The notes below the pieces were generated by a model that saw only the letters and a list, made by a program, of their open reading frames with translations, did not search any database and was not told the origin of the DNA. Positions 41,885 through 54,311 of a stretch of 64,000 bases of DNA are shown here, one piece after another. Position numbers and translations under genes: made by a program. Position 1 is the stretch's first letter, and each line of letters opens with the position of its first letter. Where the stretch lies: the NCBI GenBank assembly GCA_010909725.1, contig JAACMV010000023.1, forward strand, positions 868,001 through 932,000, given 5' to 3'. The DNA comes from Picochlorum sp. 'celeri'. Taxonomy: Eukaryota; Chlorophyta; Trebouxiophyceae.

Positions 41885-42510
41885 GTCACCTGCAACCAGC
41901 CACAATTCAACCAGATAAACCAACCAATGGATATGAAAGATGTATTAACAGAGAATTAATACATCTCATGAAAAGATCCATGCGTAGAACCCTCCCAAAC
42001 AAGATCAGACAACCCTCTCGGGTAATGTCAAAGACACGTGAGCAATGCATCACGGACGCACCTTCTTACCGTCGGATCTATTGCAATGAAAAATAGTAAT
42101 GTTAATGGACTGTGAGACGTGCCAATGCACTCTGCCCCAAGGACCTGACACGGGATGTCGTGTTTCTGTACGCTTCTGTTCAAGCAAGTAATGCTTGATT
42201 CGACCAAGATACAGTATGTATTGCAATTTAAATGTGCCAATGTGAGTACTGGATGTGAGATGGAAACAAATTCTGTCTGCATGCGTTCCAAGGATCGGGA
42301 TCTATCTATGTGAAATTAGTAATTCCCATGCAAAGGTCCCTTGGATGGGGCATGGTGGGTTATCCATCTCTGGAGATGGATTCTGTTTCCATTCATTTGG
42401 AAACAAGATACTCAAGGTGTCTTTAGAGATGAGCCATCCTCTCATAGCCAGGTAGTGCCATCGTATGTTACTCAAGGAAGAAAAATTATGAAAATAAAAT
42501 TAGTATTGAC
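41885..42510. other. 5' region of the desaturase gene and 3' flank of IspH
   Basis: About 625 bp between two minus-strand genes. On the minus strand GATCCGACG|GTAAGAAG (near 42075) and GGTTGCAG| (near 41891) would delimit a 5' UTR intron of about 180 nt for the desaturase. No further gene seen. Confidence 0.45.
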
Positions 42511-43971
42511 TCACTCATCATGATCTTCATGTGTTGGTTTTGAGACAGACACCTGCTTCTTCTGAATGCCTGTGAAGCTAGGGTCTTTGATCTTGAACAC
42601 CTTGTCCAATACATCCTCGATAGCTCTATCTGGAGTTGAAGCACCCGATGTCACGCCGATGGTGATTGGTTTCTCGGGAAGCCAGCATTGTGTCTCAACA
42701 AGCTCTCCATGTGCCAACTTGTGGGTGATTGTGTTCTTCTCCACGTCAATACGGGCACCGCTATCAACCCAGAATGAGGGGATGTTCTTCATCTCTCCAA
42801 TCTCCTGTAAATGTGATGTGTTTGATGAGTTGAATCCACCCACGACAATCATCATATCCAATCGCTGGTCGTCTGCTGGGTCCTGGTGAGCTGTCAATTC
42901 ATATACTGCATCCTGTCTCTCCTGGGTGGCATCACAAATTGTGTCCATAATCATGAAATGTTCATTCAAATTAGCTGGTCCGAATTTCTTCATCATCGTG
43001 CTTTCCAAAAGCTTTCCGATCGCCTCTGTCTCTCCCTTGAGCATCGTGGTCTGGTTGGCCATTCCAATTCTATTCAAGTCGACATCTGGATCAAATCCAG
43101 CAGACATGGCATTCTTGAACTTGGCCATAAATTCCGCCTTGTCTCCTCCTTCCATGATAAAGTCGCATACGTACTGAGCCTCTTTCATATCCTTTACAAT
43201 CAGATATGTTCCAGCGAAGGATGCTGTGGCGACAGTCTCCTCATGGGCCCACTTTCCGTGAATAATGGATGTGTGGCCTTTGCGTGCCTGATTATCCACT
43301 GCATTCCACACTTTGGAAACCCATGGACATGTCGTGTCCACAATCTGCACCTTTTTATCATTCAAAAGCCTCATTTCTTGAACAGATGCACCAAAAGCAG
43401 GCAGAATCACCACATCTCCTTCCTTGACATTGCTAAAGTCTTTTGCTCCAACAGTCCCCCCATCTGTCGTCTCAATAAACTCGACATCCATCTCCTTCAA
43501 TCTCTGATTCACCTTGGGGTTGTGGATAATTTCATTTGTAATATGCAAACGCTTTCCTGGATATGCCTTGCGTGCCTCGTAGGCCATCTGCACAGCCCTT
43601 TCTACTCCCCAGCAATATCCATACGCCTCTGCCAACAACACTGTCACGTCTCCTTGCTTCCACTCATTGCCTTGCTCCTTCATTTGCGCAACCAAACCAG
43701 AAGTTGAGTATCCAACGCCATGATCCTCCATTAATTCCAAACTTTCCTTGTCATTGGTTGGCTTCCTCGTATACCGCCCAGTCTGGTTCAAAGAGCGTCT
43801 GAACGCTCTTGCATCAAACGTCCCCTCTTCTTGAGACACAGAAGCACTGCATTGAATAGAACGATGGGCATAACGAGCCTGATACTTCAATCCAGAAGAA
43901 GAGAGTCCTGTGCGTCGACCAAAGACCGAACTTTGTGTGGTACCCACGCAGTGAGCCATCATCGCCACCAT
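42511..43971 (-). CDS. ispH: 4-hydroxy-3-methylbut-2-enyl diphosphate reductase (plastid MEP pathway)
   Basis: 486 residues, single exon, ATG 43971. The first ~45 residues are a plastid transit peptide ([24 protein letters not shown]..). The three Fe-S cluster cysteines are at C120 ([12 protein letters not shown]), C215 ([13 protein letters not shown]) and C346 ([14 protein letters not shown]). Also present are [54 protein letters not shown] and [20 protein letters not shown]. The long plant/cyanobacterial form with an N-terminal extension fits. It is the last MEP step, giving IPP and DMAPP in the plastid. Neighbour on the same strand is the plastid acyl-ACP desaturase. Confidence 0.95.
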   Translation of the reverse strand: MVAMMAHCVGTTQSSVFGRRTGLSSSGLKYQARYAHRSIQCSASVSQEEGTFDARAFRRSLNQTGRYTRKPTNDKESLELMEDHGVGYSTSGLVAQMKEQGNEWKQGDVTVLLAEAYGYCWGVERAVQMAYEARKAYPGKRLHITNEIIHNPKVNQRLKEMDVEFIETTDGGTVGAKDFSNVKEGDVVILPAFGASVQEMRLLNDKKVQIVDTTCPWVSKVWNAVDNQARKGHTSIIHGKWAHEETVATASFAGTYLIVKDMKEAQYVCDFIMEGGDKAEFMAKFKNAMSAGFDPDVDLNRIGMANQTTMLKGETEAIGKLLESTMMKKFGPANLNEHFMIMDTICDATQERQDAVYELTAHQDPADDQRLDMMIVVGGFNSSNTSHLQEIGEMKNIPSFWVDSGARIDVEKNTITHKLAHGELVETQCWLPEKPITIGVTSGASTPDRAIEDVLDKVFKIKDPSFTGIQKKQVSVSKPTHEDHDE

Positions 43972-44272
43972 CACTAATCAGAATTTGTGGTAAAATATAT
44001 TTCGAAATTAACGATGAATGAAAACAGTGCCATGAAAGCCAGACGCATGACCATACTTGTCGAGTTTATCTGTTCAGATTGTGTTTAAAGTATCGATTTA
44101 CAGAAAGGCGCGTCCTCTGAACATCTGAATATCCCAAATACGGCGTAACGTAAAGCAAAGCACCCTGTATTCGACATGCTAGTCGTGAAATAACGCCATC
44201 CTTTTCACCACATCCAATAATAGTGAGGAATAGCTTGACAATTACCTCAAAAAGGGGGCTCCAAGTGCCAGT
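43972..44272. promoter_or_regulatory. Divergent promoter region, IspH and multicopper oxidase
   Basis: 301 bp between two divergent start codons; no gene seen. Confidence 0.4.
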
Positions 44273-46309
44273 ATGTCGGGTTCTCCCCTGTTTTTGCTTG
44301 CACTCGTGCTCCAAACGTGCTTGTCAATATATCTCACTGGTGTTGGCGCAAAGACCCAAGAATATACTCTGAGTCTATCAAATGATCTTGTGAGTCCTGA
44401 TGGGGGGCCTTCTAGGACAGCAGTGCTGATAAATGGCAAGTTTGGAGGTCCTCTGATATCTGTTGCTGCCAACGATGTGCTCAAGGTGACGGTCAATAAT
44501 TCCATGCTAGAGTATGGTGAATATTTCGGCAGTACAACAATTCACTGGCATGGATTCTCTATGAAAGGAGTTCCATATCTAGATGGAACTGGGCACATGT
44601 CACAGTGTCCAATCTCTCCAAACACAACCATGGTGTATGAATTTCAGGTGACGGAGCTTCCTGGGACGTACATGTATCACGATCATGAGAGTGTGCTGGT
44701 TTCAGACGGTTTGTCAGGTGGCCTGCTAGTCACTACTGGTGTTGAGGATGATGCGAAGGAAGAAGAAATTATCCTACCTCTATCAGAATGGTTTTCGGAA
44801 CCTGCTCCAGAGCTTGCAAAACTATTGAACAGGCCTTTTGTTCCATTGAATAATAACACAAAAGAGTCAGAGCTCTTCAAATGGGTTGGGACTCCTCGAT
44901 CGCTGTTGTTGAATTATCAAGGTTGCTATGCAGATTGTGAGTTGGGAACAAATCAAACAGACCAAACCTGCACGCCTGATCCATCGTGTGAGACACGGTA
45001 CCGTGTCTCAGTCAAGCCAAATTCGTCGTATAGAATTAGAATCATCGGCGCTGGTTCATTATTACAACAGATGGTATGTTTTGAGGGACATAATCTAACA
45101 TTAGTTGCAACAGATGCTCGAGAGACTGAGCCTCTTGAAGTTGGAGAATGTGTTGATGTAAACTTGGGCCAACGGATGGATGTTATACTAAAGACGAGGA
45201 GCGATTTAAATCAGAGCGCCTTTTGGATAACAGGACGAGCGCTTGGTCGAACTGGAATGCCTGCGTCATATGGTGTATTGCAGTATGAAGGTGATGACGG
45301 AACTGCGTTGCCACCATCACCTCCACCGCAGCCTGCAGATGTCCCTGTGTCATGGGCGACAAATGACTTTGTCATGAATATCACGTCTCCGAAGGATCGT
45401 GTACCGGAGTATGTGACATCCAAAACACCCGGTCGACGAGTTATTATTGAAGTGGCCCAGCCAATCCTCCAACAGACTGCACAGCTGAGATGGGCCTTGT
45501 CAAATGTTGTGTTCCTTGATACACCATCATGCAATACTACATTGGCCCAAGCCCAAGACCCCGAGTGGCTATCCTCATCAAACCCATACGTCATTGATTC
45601 GGCAGAGGAAATTGCTCGCTTGAATACATCAGATATTCCAGGCCTTGGACAGGATGAAGGAAGTGGGGAGGCATTTGTATTCCTAAATCTCAATTTTGAT
45701 AAGAGTCTGATGCCAACAGAACCGGTTGCGGGGACTCCTATCATCGAACTTGGCAGTGATGAAGTTATCGACATACTCCTACAAAATAACCCAGCCGAAG
45801 CATTCGGAGGAATACTGATGAACAGAACAAGCCAAGAGCAGCATCCAATCCATCTGCATGGACATCACTTTTATGTCCTTGGATCTGGGCAAGGAGATTT
45901 TGTAGAATTGGAAAAGAACGGCACATTAAAGTCATTGCTGAATTATAAGAACCCCAGGCTTGGAGACACTGCCACCCTCCCCATGAATGGATGGTTGTAC
46001 TTGAGATTCAAGTCTGGAAACCCTGGAGTGTGGCCCATTCATTGCCATATAATATGGCACGAATTCATGGGCCAATTAAGTCTGTTTGCGGAAGATGTGC
46101 CGAATATTCCGAAAACTCCAGATGGCATGTTGCCGCAATGTCCGACGGAATGCTATTATTCTGCCGGTACCTTTGGCCAAAATTCATCAGATGATGAGCC
46201 AAGCACTCCACCATCACCACCACCTGCTGCAAGTGCAGCCATGACATATCAAGTACCAGCATTACTTGCATGGCTAGTCCTTGCCAAAATGACATTCGAG
46301 ATTGTATGA
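44273..46309 (+). CDS. Secreted, probably GPI-anchored multicopper oxidase (laccase/ferroxidase type)
   Basis: 678 residues, single exon. Signal peptide (PLFLLALVLQTCLSIYLTG). Copper ligands: HWHGF (91-95), MYHDHE (135-139; the usual H-x-H), HPIHLHGHHFYVLG, and HCHIIWHEFMG with the T1 Cys-His pair. Asn-x-Ser/Thr sites are numerous. The tail has a Pro/Ser linker (STPPSPPP) and a hydrophobic end (YQVPALLAWLVLAKMTF), consistent with a GPI anchor. Such enzymes oxidise phenolics, Fe(II) or Mn(II) with reduction of O2 to water at the cell surface; the substrate cannot be told. No Fet3-type iron-site Glu/Asp set was verified. A 22-nt perfect palindrome lies in the coding sequence at 44989-45010. Confidence 0.92.
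   Translation: MSGSPLFLLALVLQTCLSIYLTGVGAKTQEYTLSLSNDLVSPDGGPSRTAVLINGKFGGPLISVAANDVLKVTVNNSMLEYGEYFGSTTIHWHGFSMKGVPYLDGTGHMSQCPISPNTTMVYEFQVTELPGTYMYHDHESVLVSDGLSGGLLVTTGVEDDAKEEEIILPLSEWFSEPAPELAKLLNRPFVPLNNNTKESELFKWVGTPRSLLLNYQGCYADCELGTNQTDQTCTPDPSCETRYRVSVKPNSSYRIRIIGAGSLLQQMVCFEGHNLTLVATDARETEPLEVGECVDVNLGQRMDVILKTRSDLNQSAFWITGRALGRTGMPASYGVLQYEGDDGTALPPSPPPQPADVPVSWATNDFVMNITSPKDRVPEYVTSKTPGRRVIIEVAQPILQQTAQLRWALSNVVFLDTPSCNTTLAQAQDPEWLSSSNPYVIDSAEEIARLNTSDIPGLGQDEGSGEAFVFLNLNFDKSLMPTEPVAGTPIIELGSDEVIDILLQNNPAEAFGGILMNRTSQEQHPIHLHGHHFYVLGSGQGDFVELEKNGTLKSLLNYKNPRLGDTATLPMNGWLYLRFKSGNPGVWPIHCHIIWHEFMGQLSLFAEDVPNIPKTPDGMLPQCPTECYYSAGTFGQNSSDDEPSTPPSPPPAASAAMTYQVPALLAWLVLAKMTFEIV
44989..45010. 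repeat. 22-nt perfect palindrome inside the oxidase coding sequence
   Basis: Half-site TGAGACACGGT followed directly by its reverse complement ACCGTGTCTCA, no spacer. It covers codons for ETRYRVS. Confidence 0.95.
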
Positions 46310-46643
46310 ATGACGTAGAATCGTCTCCCAGATTCATATGGTGATGGAGAGCATCGCATTGTCAATCGATTGACAGTGCAATGGAGGCGCCCTCTGCCAG
46401 CGACAAGGGAGCCACCCATCAGAATCATCCTACAAAATAAATCACATCGATGGAGCAGATATACGATCTCTCCCCTCACATTTACTATCACATTATTTAT
46501 CTAAGATATTTGTAATCGGAGATTGTTTCTGTATCTCGTAGAGTATTGAAAACCAAAACTACCTGGTAGTCTCTAGAAGGTTTCAGTGTCTGTGGTATAC
46601 ACGAATCGGTTTGTGACGCATTTGTGCACATCAAGGGCGAATC
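46310..46643. promoter_or_regulatory. Oxidase 3' flank and HSP60 promoter
   Basis: 334 bp. TGTCAATCGATTGACA (46360-46375) is a perfect 16-nt palindrome about 50 nt after the oxidase stop. CTCTAGAAGGTTT (46571-46583), about 60 nt before the HSP60 ATG, matches the heat-shock element TTCnnGAAnnTTC at 7 of 9 fixed positions; this is a suggestion only. Confidence 0.4.
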
Positions 46644-49098
<2,455 letters not shown>

Positions 49099-49348
49099 TG
49101 TTGTACTATAGGTGGGCCGGATATCAGTCTATGTTTTTGATATCCTTGTGAATAAATACAAACTTTTTCATCCACCTGCTCCCATCGAACGACCAGGTCA
49201 TCATTAATAATTTGTAAGAAAACGCCGAGTGTACTAAAATAGCATTTAAAAAACGTTCGAGTTCAAAAAACCATCACTACAATGCCATGCGGTAGTACTA
49301 CTACTACAGGCAGTCATATATTTATAAATAATTAGTATATACCTAAAC

Positions 49349-50449
49349 ATGGGAGTGCGTGTGCCATCCAATCGCGTCGAGAACCCCTGCAATAGAAATG
49401 GGCCGCGTTGCATGTCAACACCATGGTGGAGTCCACAGAACTCTCTTCGACGACGAATGCAACAGTGCCGTTCAGAAGCGAACCAAAGTGCTGTCACAAA
49501 CTCTTCAACCTGGCTGGATGAACCCTTGAGGCACGTGATTGAATCACAGCAGTTTGACAAGAAGGCATTGTCGGAGATTTTCAATGTGTCTCGAGAGATG
49601 GAAGATGTTCGACCAGGAACAGATGCATCAATGCAATTACAAGGTAGGATTATGTCGACACTCTTCTATGAGCCATCGACAAGGACGAGACTGTCATTTG
49701 AGTCTGCCATGGCAAGGTTGGGTGGAACCGTCTTGTCCACTGAAAGCGCGGGAGAGTATTCTTCGGCGGCAAAAGGGGAGACTCTGGAGGATACTATCCG
49801 AACTGTAGAGGGGTATGCTGATACGATTGTTCTGAGGCATTTCCAGGCAGGATCTGCCAGGCGTGCTGCCAATGCAGCATCTGTCCCAATAATAAATGCT
49901 GGCGACGGTCCAGGGCAGCATCCAACGCAGGCGCTTCTCGATGTGTACACTATTCAACGAGAAATCGGTAGGTTGGATAACTTTAGTATCGGCATGGTTG
50001 GAGATTTGGCTAATGGTAGGACAGTGAGGTCACTGGCCTATGTCCTGTCCATGTATGAGAATGTCAAGATGTATTTTGTGGCCCCAGACGTCGTCAAAAT
50101 GAAGGATGATATTAAAGATTTTCTGACAGAACAAGGTGTGTCATGGGAAGAAGTAGATGATTTGAAAGCCGTGTCTGCAGACGTGGATGTTCTGTATCAG
50201 ACCAGGATTCAAAAAGAGAGGTTCCAAGATAGACCAGAGGATTACGACAAGGCCAAGGGAAAGTATATTATTGATGACGATGTCATGAAGCTTTTACCAA
50301 AGCATGGTGTTGTCATGCATCCTCTTCCGCGAGTGGATGAGATTGATCCAGCAGTCGATGAAGATCCTCGAGCTGCCTATTTTAGACAGGCACGGAATGG
50401 ACTCTATGTTCGAATGGCTCTTCTCAAGCTGGCCCTTGCTCAAACGTAA
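49349..50449 (+). CDS. pyrB: Aspartate carbamoyltransferase (plastid, bacterial/plant type)
   Basis: 366 residues, single exon. The N-terminal ~55 residues are basic and Ser/Arg-rich, like a plastid transit peptide. Carbamoyl-phosphate loop: FYEPSTRTRLSFESAM; further motifs: GGTVLS, SSAAKGETLEDTIR, ADTIVLRH, INAGDGPGQHPTQALLDVYT, MVGDLANGRTVRSLAY, DVDVLYQTRIQKERF and HPLPRVDEID. It catalyses the first committed pyrimidine step (carbamoyl phosphate + aspartate). It is a stand-alone enzyme rather than part of a CAD fusion, as in plants and algae. DHFR-TS, another pyrimidine/thymidylate enzyme, lies 10 kb away. Confidence 0.95.
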   Translation: MGVRVPSNRVENPCNRNGPRCMSTPWWSPQNSLRRRMQQCRSEANQSAVTNSSTWLDEPLRHVIESQQFDKKALSEIFNVSREMEDVRPGTDASMQLQGRIMSTLFYEPSTRTRLSFESAMARLGGTVLSTESAGEYSSAAKGETLEDTIRTVEGYADTIVLRHFQAGSARRAANAASVPIINAGDGPGQHPTQALLDVYTIQREIGRLDNFSIGMVGDLANGRTVRSLAYVLSMYENVKMYFVAPDVVKMKDDIKDFLTEQGVSWEEVDDLKAVSADVDVLYQTRIQKERFQDRPEDYDKAKGKYIIDDDVMKLLPKHGVVMHPLPRVDEIDPAVDEDPRAAYFRQARNGLYVRMALLKLALAQT

Positions 50450-50509
50450 CCATATGGATATTGTACTTGTAAAACGATCAGGAGCAAATAACGTATGAAA
50501 TCGTGAGAT

Positions 50510-51373
50510 ATGGCCGTCGTATCAATGCCAGTCGCACTTGTGGTGTTGTTGGTGCTCTTTCAAAGGGTCCAAGGGGCTTCATTGGTGACTCTGGAGCACT
50601 CTTTAGACGGTATTAATTACAAAAAGGCAGGATCATTCGAATTGGATGGGGTGCGTCAGTGTTATTATACAATAGTTCATGTATCGACTGGTTTTTTTTT
50701 GATAATTCAGTTCTCTTCTTATATTCTCCACACATATATATCACTGCAGAAAGCTACAGTAGCACACCTACAAGGATATTCTTTGTCGAATATCCTCAAG
50801 ACTGGGGTGGATACGAGCCATGCGCTGTATTTTGTACGGGTTGTTGGAAATCATGCAAATACCTTGGAATACCCCGTCGCATCGATTCCTCTGTCATGTT
50901 GGATGCACGCAGGATCTAAAGCAAAGGTAGATCTGTTTACGACAGAGGCATCGAGGGGTACGATACAGTCGGTATCATTGCATGCTCCATGCCCAGCCAA
51001 CCAGGTTGCTGTTGGCGGTGTGGGTGAGCCAGAGGAGTATGCATTGACGTGTTCGATATCAACACCTCGAGTAGCGGCGCATGTCCCGCTCATGACAATG
51101 CAAGGTGGCAGTGGAGAAGGACTAGAGTATTTAGATTTGACCAACCAAGGTCAACAGTCTCAGGAGGCTCAGAGCAGCAGTACGACGCAACCAACCAAGA
51201 AGGGAAGTGCGGCACAGGCAAAGGATGATAGAACATGGTTACAGAAGAATTGGATGTTTGTTGCTCTCGGGGCGTTTATATTGTTGAATAAAATGGGAGC
51301 CGCTGCTCAGGACCAACAACGGTCAGCTCCTCCTGCGAGGAATGTACCAGTCGGAGGGAACGCACGTCAGTGA
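50510..51373 (+). CDS. EMC10: ER membrane protein complex subunit 10 (EMC10)
   Basis: Two exons, 50510..50650 and 50750..51373, give 254 residues. Signal peptide (MAVVSMPVALVVLLVLFQRVQGA), lumenal EMC10 domain (VTLEHSLDGINYKKAGSF.., SLSNILKTGVDTSHALYFVRVV.., CWMHAGSKAKVDLFTTEASR), then a C-terminal anchor WLQKNWMFVALGAFILLNKMG followed by a short polar tail, as in EMC10. The complex inserts transmembrane proteins in the ER. The 99-nt intron (GTGCGT...CTGCAG) is a multiple of 3 and has no in-frame stop, so an unspliced message would also be open. Confidence 0.88.
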   Translation: MAVVSMPVALVVLLVLFQRVQGASLVTLEHSLDGINYKKAGSFELDGVRQCYYTIVHVSTGFFLIIQFSSYILHTYISLQKATVAHLQGYSLSNILKTGVDTSHALYFVRVVGNHANTLEYPVASIPLSCWMHAGSKAKVDLFTTEASRGTIQSVSLHAPCPANQVAVGGVGEPEEYALTCSISTPRVAAHVPLMTMQGGSGEGLEYLDLTNQGQQSQEAQSSSTTQPTKKGSAAQAKDDRTWLQKNWMFVALGAFILLNKMGAAAQDQQRSAPPARNVPVGGNARQ

Positions 51374-51728
51374 GCTTGCAGGGCCTATAGAAGCGTGCAC
51401 GGGGCCGCAAAAATAGTTGTATGAGTGGAATCTATATTTTTAATTGAGCAATCACTCATCTATGCAGCACTAGAGGGGCGAGAGGAGAGTCAAAGACAGA
51501 CTGGTGGCTGCCTGTACTTGGACCGTCCGAGAAAAATAGTGTCAGACAGTCTGACAGCGAGAGTTGATGAAGATGGCTGATTCAACACCGCGTATCATTA
51601 TATATGTGTGTATTCTCCCGATCTTCACTAATTAATTGTTTATATTTTGAGGGGGTCGTTGTAACAGACAGATCACATCAGTATTGAATGCATTCCAGCT
51701 CTTGGAACTCTTCTTCTTCGTGTTGACC
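51374..51728. other. Intergenic region, EMC10 to expansin-like gene
   Basis: About 355 bp, no gene recognised. AT-rich upstream of the secreted protein (TATATATGTGTGT near 51600). Confidence 0.4.
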
Positions 51729-52484
51729 ATGAATTACGCCAGTATTCTTCTCCTGTTGGCCACGTTGTTGGTGTCGAGCTCCTGCGGAGTTCATGCACGA
51801 CGAATGCTGGAGAGTGATGATGATAAGGCGGCACGCCTGGGCTTGATTGCCGAGTTCAAAGGTGACGGGACTGCATATTCTCACCCAGTTAACAATGCCA
51901 CTGGATTTGCCTGCTCCATGAGAGAAATTCCACCAAAGGCAAAGAGAAATTTCGTTGCGATCAATTCCGCCCAATGGAACAACGGCACAGACTGCGGCAA
52001 GTGTGTTGAAGTGTGGTGTGAAGACTCTTTTTGTGTCAACCGTTACACACCAGTGAGGCTTATGATTATGGATCTCTGCCCGGAATGCAGTAAAGGAGAT
52101 CTGGATCTGAGTATTCCTGCGTATGAGGAGGTTACAGGCAGATGGCCTCACAGACTCAAGTTTGCATGGAGATATGTTGACTGCTCTGAAGAGTTCAACT
52201 TTGAAGATCAGATCCGAATGGATCTCAAGAAGGGGCCAAACACGTGGTGGAGAGCATTCTACTTTTCCGGCAACAGATACCCTATTGTGAATGTCACATT
52301 GAACGGAAGAGAATTAGGCCGATCTCAGTTTAACTTTTTCAATGACTGGAGTACATTGGCAGAGACAGGACCATATAAATTGACTCTGACTGCCGACACG
52401 GGTGAAACTATTGAGACCGATGTCGACGATGTCATGTTGTCTACACAGTACTTACCTATTCAGTTTTCCCGCATGGACAAATGA
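51729..52484 (+). CDS. Expansin-like / EG45-type secreted protein
   Basis: 251 residues from ATG 51729 (the upstream in-frame TTG is not used). Signal peptide (NYASILLLLATLLVSSSCGVHA). The N-terminal half is a double-psi beta-barrel like that of expansin domain 1: GTAYSHPVNNATGFACSM.., CGKCVEVWCEDSFCVNRYTPVRLMIMDLCPECSKGDLDLSIPAYEEVTG. The usual HFD of GH45-like expansins is absent (MIMDLCPECS). The C-terminal half (RAFYFSGNRYPIVNVTLNGRELGRSQFNFFNDWS..YKLTLTADTGETIETDV) resembles the expansin CBM63 domain. It would loosen or bind wall polysaccharides. The close expansin order of domains makes this fairly secure; lytic activity is unlikely. Confidence 0.85.
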   Translation: MNYASILLLLATLLVSSSCGVHARRMLESDDDKAARLGLIAEFKGDGTAYSHPVNNATGFACSMREIPPKAKRNFVAINSAQWNNGTDCGKCVEVWCEDSFCVNRYTPVRLMIMDLCPECSKGDLDLSIPAYEEVTGRWPHRLKFAWRYVDCSEEFNFEDQIRMDLKKGPNTWWRAFYFSGNRYPIVNVTLNGRELGRSQFNFFNDWSTLAETGPYKLTLTADTGETIETDVDDVMLSTQYLPIQFSRMDK

Positions 52485-52699
52485 TGAGGGTCACAAGACC
52501 ACATCATACCGTAGGCCACAAAGGACCAATTCATAAAAAAAAAAGGCAATAATTTTTTCCTGAATACCTATCAACACAGTTTCAGACGAAGAAGAATAAG
52601 TTATCTATGAGATTTGATTGTTTTGTTTGATGTTTCGTAGCAATGATATTGATTCATACAACACAGAAAGAAAAGAAAAAAAAGAATGTAACAAAGTCT

Positions 52700-52984
52700 T
52701 CATGAATTGGGCGCCACCCGGTGACCTGGGAATTTGGTTCGCCCAGATTCTCGTAATAACCTGTGGATGCTTTTCAGTAAATTTTCTGCCTTTTTCTGAT
52801 TAATGTCTTGTATCACGTCGCATAGAGCTCGTGTGAGATGGGAGTCCACAAATTCTTCATCTTGTTGCACCTCCTCCTGAGTAACGCCATCCATTCCCAT
52901 CTGTACATCTCCCTCAACACAGGCACCGTTGGATATTTGCTGCCTGTTTTCTATTTTGCTACAGAACTTTGATATAAATCTCAC
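52700..52984 (-). CDS. Small hypothetical protein, start uncertain
   Basis: An open frame of 94 residues with a GTG start and no in-frame ATG until MGMDG, so an upstream exon may be missing. The C-terminal half (EEFVDSHLTRALCDVIQDINQKKAENLLKSIHRLLRESGR) is a plausible amphipathic helix. No homology recognised. It lies downstream of the expansin-like gene, convergent with it. Confidence 0.3.
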   Translation of the reverse strand: MRFISKFCSKIENRQQISNGACVEGDVQMGMDGVTQEEVQQDEEFVDSHLTRALCDVIQDINQKKAENLLKSIHRLLRESGRTKFPGHRVAPNS

Positions 52985-53212
52985 GCTTTTATTATGTGGG
53001 CGAGAGAATACATTGACTTTGGTTTGTGACTTGTCTCAACTGCCACGGGCTCTTTGGAGAGTGTCCGGTTTAAACCCAACAGGTTTGGGCATCGAGTCAG
53101 CCTGACCCGTGCCTCGAGATGATCATGAGGTAGCGCGCGTCCGATACCACTCACTGTAAGTAGACAGAGTTGATGTATTGCGAATAGTCTTCATACGGTT
53201 TGTAGAATAATA

Positions 53213-53968
53213 ATGAGACGCGCAGTGCAAACATTTGGGGTCTGGGAGAAGACGGAGAGAGCTACACAACAGTGTGAGTATTGCAAACTCTGGTTTGCCA
53301 AAGTGGACGCTCGACACTATCGAACATGTATATTCATTCCTGGCGAGGAGAGAAGCCAAAAGTTAGCATGGCTTGAAGAATTGAAAAAGGATAGGAAGAG
53401 AGTCGCCGAGAGGGAGAGATATGCTCGCAAGAGAAAGTTGGCTGGCCAGATGATCACACCGAATAACACGGTTCCGCAAAAGCGCGGTAGAGGGCGACCT
53501 AGGAAGAATCCAGTCGCAAATACGTCGGTAAATAGTACGAATACGAATAATGTACAGGGCGGCAGTGTGCCTTTTGGCTCTGATTCGAGTCTCGTCCATG
53601 AGCCTGGCAACCAACTGAACCGAACGGTTGGATCTCGTTTGAATCCAAATTTGAATTCAAAGCCAGCTCCAACCCCATATCATACGCCCATGCAACACAA
53701 TGCTAGATATGATATTTCGTCAGAAATGCCTTTCGATGAAATAAGAGATGATGGCTCTGGCTATGAATGTGTCCAGGACTCTATGGATGAAGAGCAGGAC
53801 AAGGAGCCTCCCTCGGATAATGGCGAACAACAGAGAAAGATTGTCAATTGGCTAGAAATATTGGCGACGAGCGCAGATCGGAACAATCAACTGATTGAAA
53901 GCCTGATTGAAAGCACTATTCAAGGCTTTGAAGAGATGAAAAGGCTGGTTCGTGAAGGCCAAGGCTAG
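53213..53968 (+). CDS. C2HC zinc-knuckle plus AT-hook protein, putative DNA-binding
   Basis: 251 residues, single exon. Residues 21-39 form a Cys-x2-Cys-x10-His-x3-Cys zinc site (CEYCKLWFAKVDARHYRTC), resembling BED/C2HC-type fingers but not matching a family I can name. A basic helical stretch (KKDRKRVAERERYARKRK) follows, then an AT-hook at residues 90-98 (KRGRGRPRK). The middle is Asn/Ser/Pro-rich, and the C-terminal 60 residues are an acidic region plus a coiled-coil-like helix (NNQLIESLIESTIQGFEEMKRLV). The combination suggests a chromatin or transcription factor. Lineage-specific. Confidence 0.65.
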   Translation: MRRAVQTFGVWEKTERATQQCEYCKLWFAKVDARHYRTCIFIPGEERSQKLAWLEELKKDRKRVAERERYARKRKLAGQMITPNNTVPQKRGRGRPRKNPVANTSVNSTNTNNVQGGSVPFGSDSSLVHEPGNQLNRTVGSRLNPNLNSKPAPTPYHTPMQHNARYDISSEMPFDEIRDDGSGYECVQDSMDEEQDKEPPSDNGEQQRKIVNWLEILATSADRNNQLIESLIESTIQGFEEMKRLVREGQG

Positions 53969-54311
53969 TCCGATGAAATAGATATCGGCAGGGTATGGAT
54001 CATCTGATATTGTATGCATTTGCTTTTTAGAGGCAACCGATGTAGGGCGCAAATTTGGCGTCTACCATATAAGTTTTATACGCCCAGAATATACATCGAC
54101 GTCGGTCACGCGTCATTTGCACCATTTTCAAAACCGCAGATGACGGACCATATGGTCATGCATGATGATTGGCTCGCGTGGTCTGACGACCACACATTTT
54201 TCGAATCCTTGGTCCAAGAGTACATGGCCCAAGAATCTCAGAAACCCTGGCAGAGTCGCATATCTTTTTCTATCATTTAATTGTACAACATTTTCATTCA
54301 CACAAGTACCA
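53969..54311. promoter_or_regulatory. Promoter region of the first LHC-like gene, with palindromes
   Basis: 343 bp. GACCATATGGTC (54146-54157) is a perfect 12-nt palindrome and GTGGTC-TGAC-GACCAC (54178-54193) a perfect 6-bp stem with a 4-nt loop. Both contain a GACCA core. Open frames through here are not coherent. Confidence 0.5.

Noticed and set aside
46571..46583. Firm heat-shock element at HSP60
   Set aside because: Two mismatches from the trimer consensus and only one copy; kept only as a suggestion in the promoter entry.
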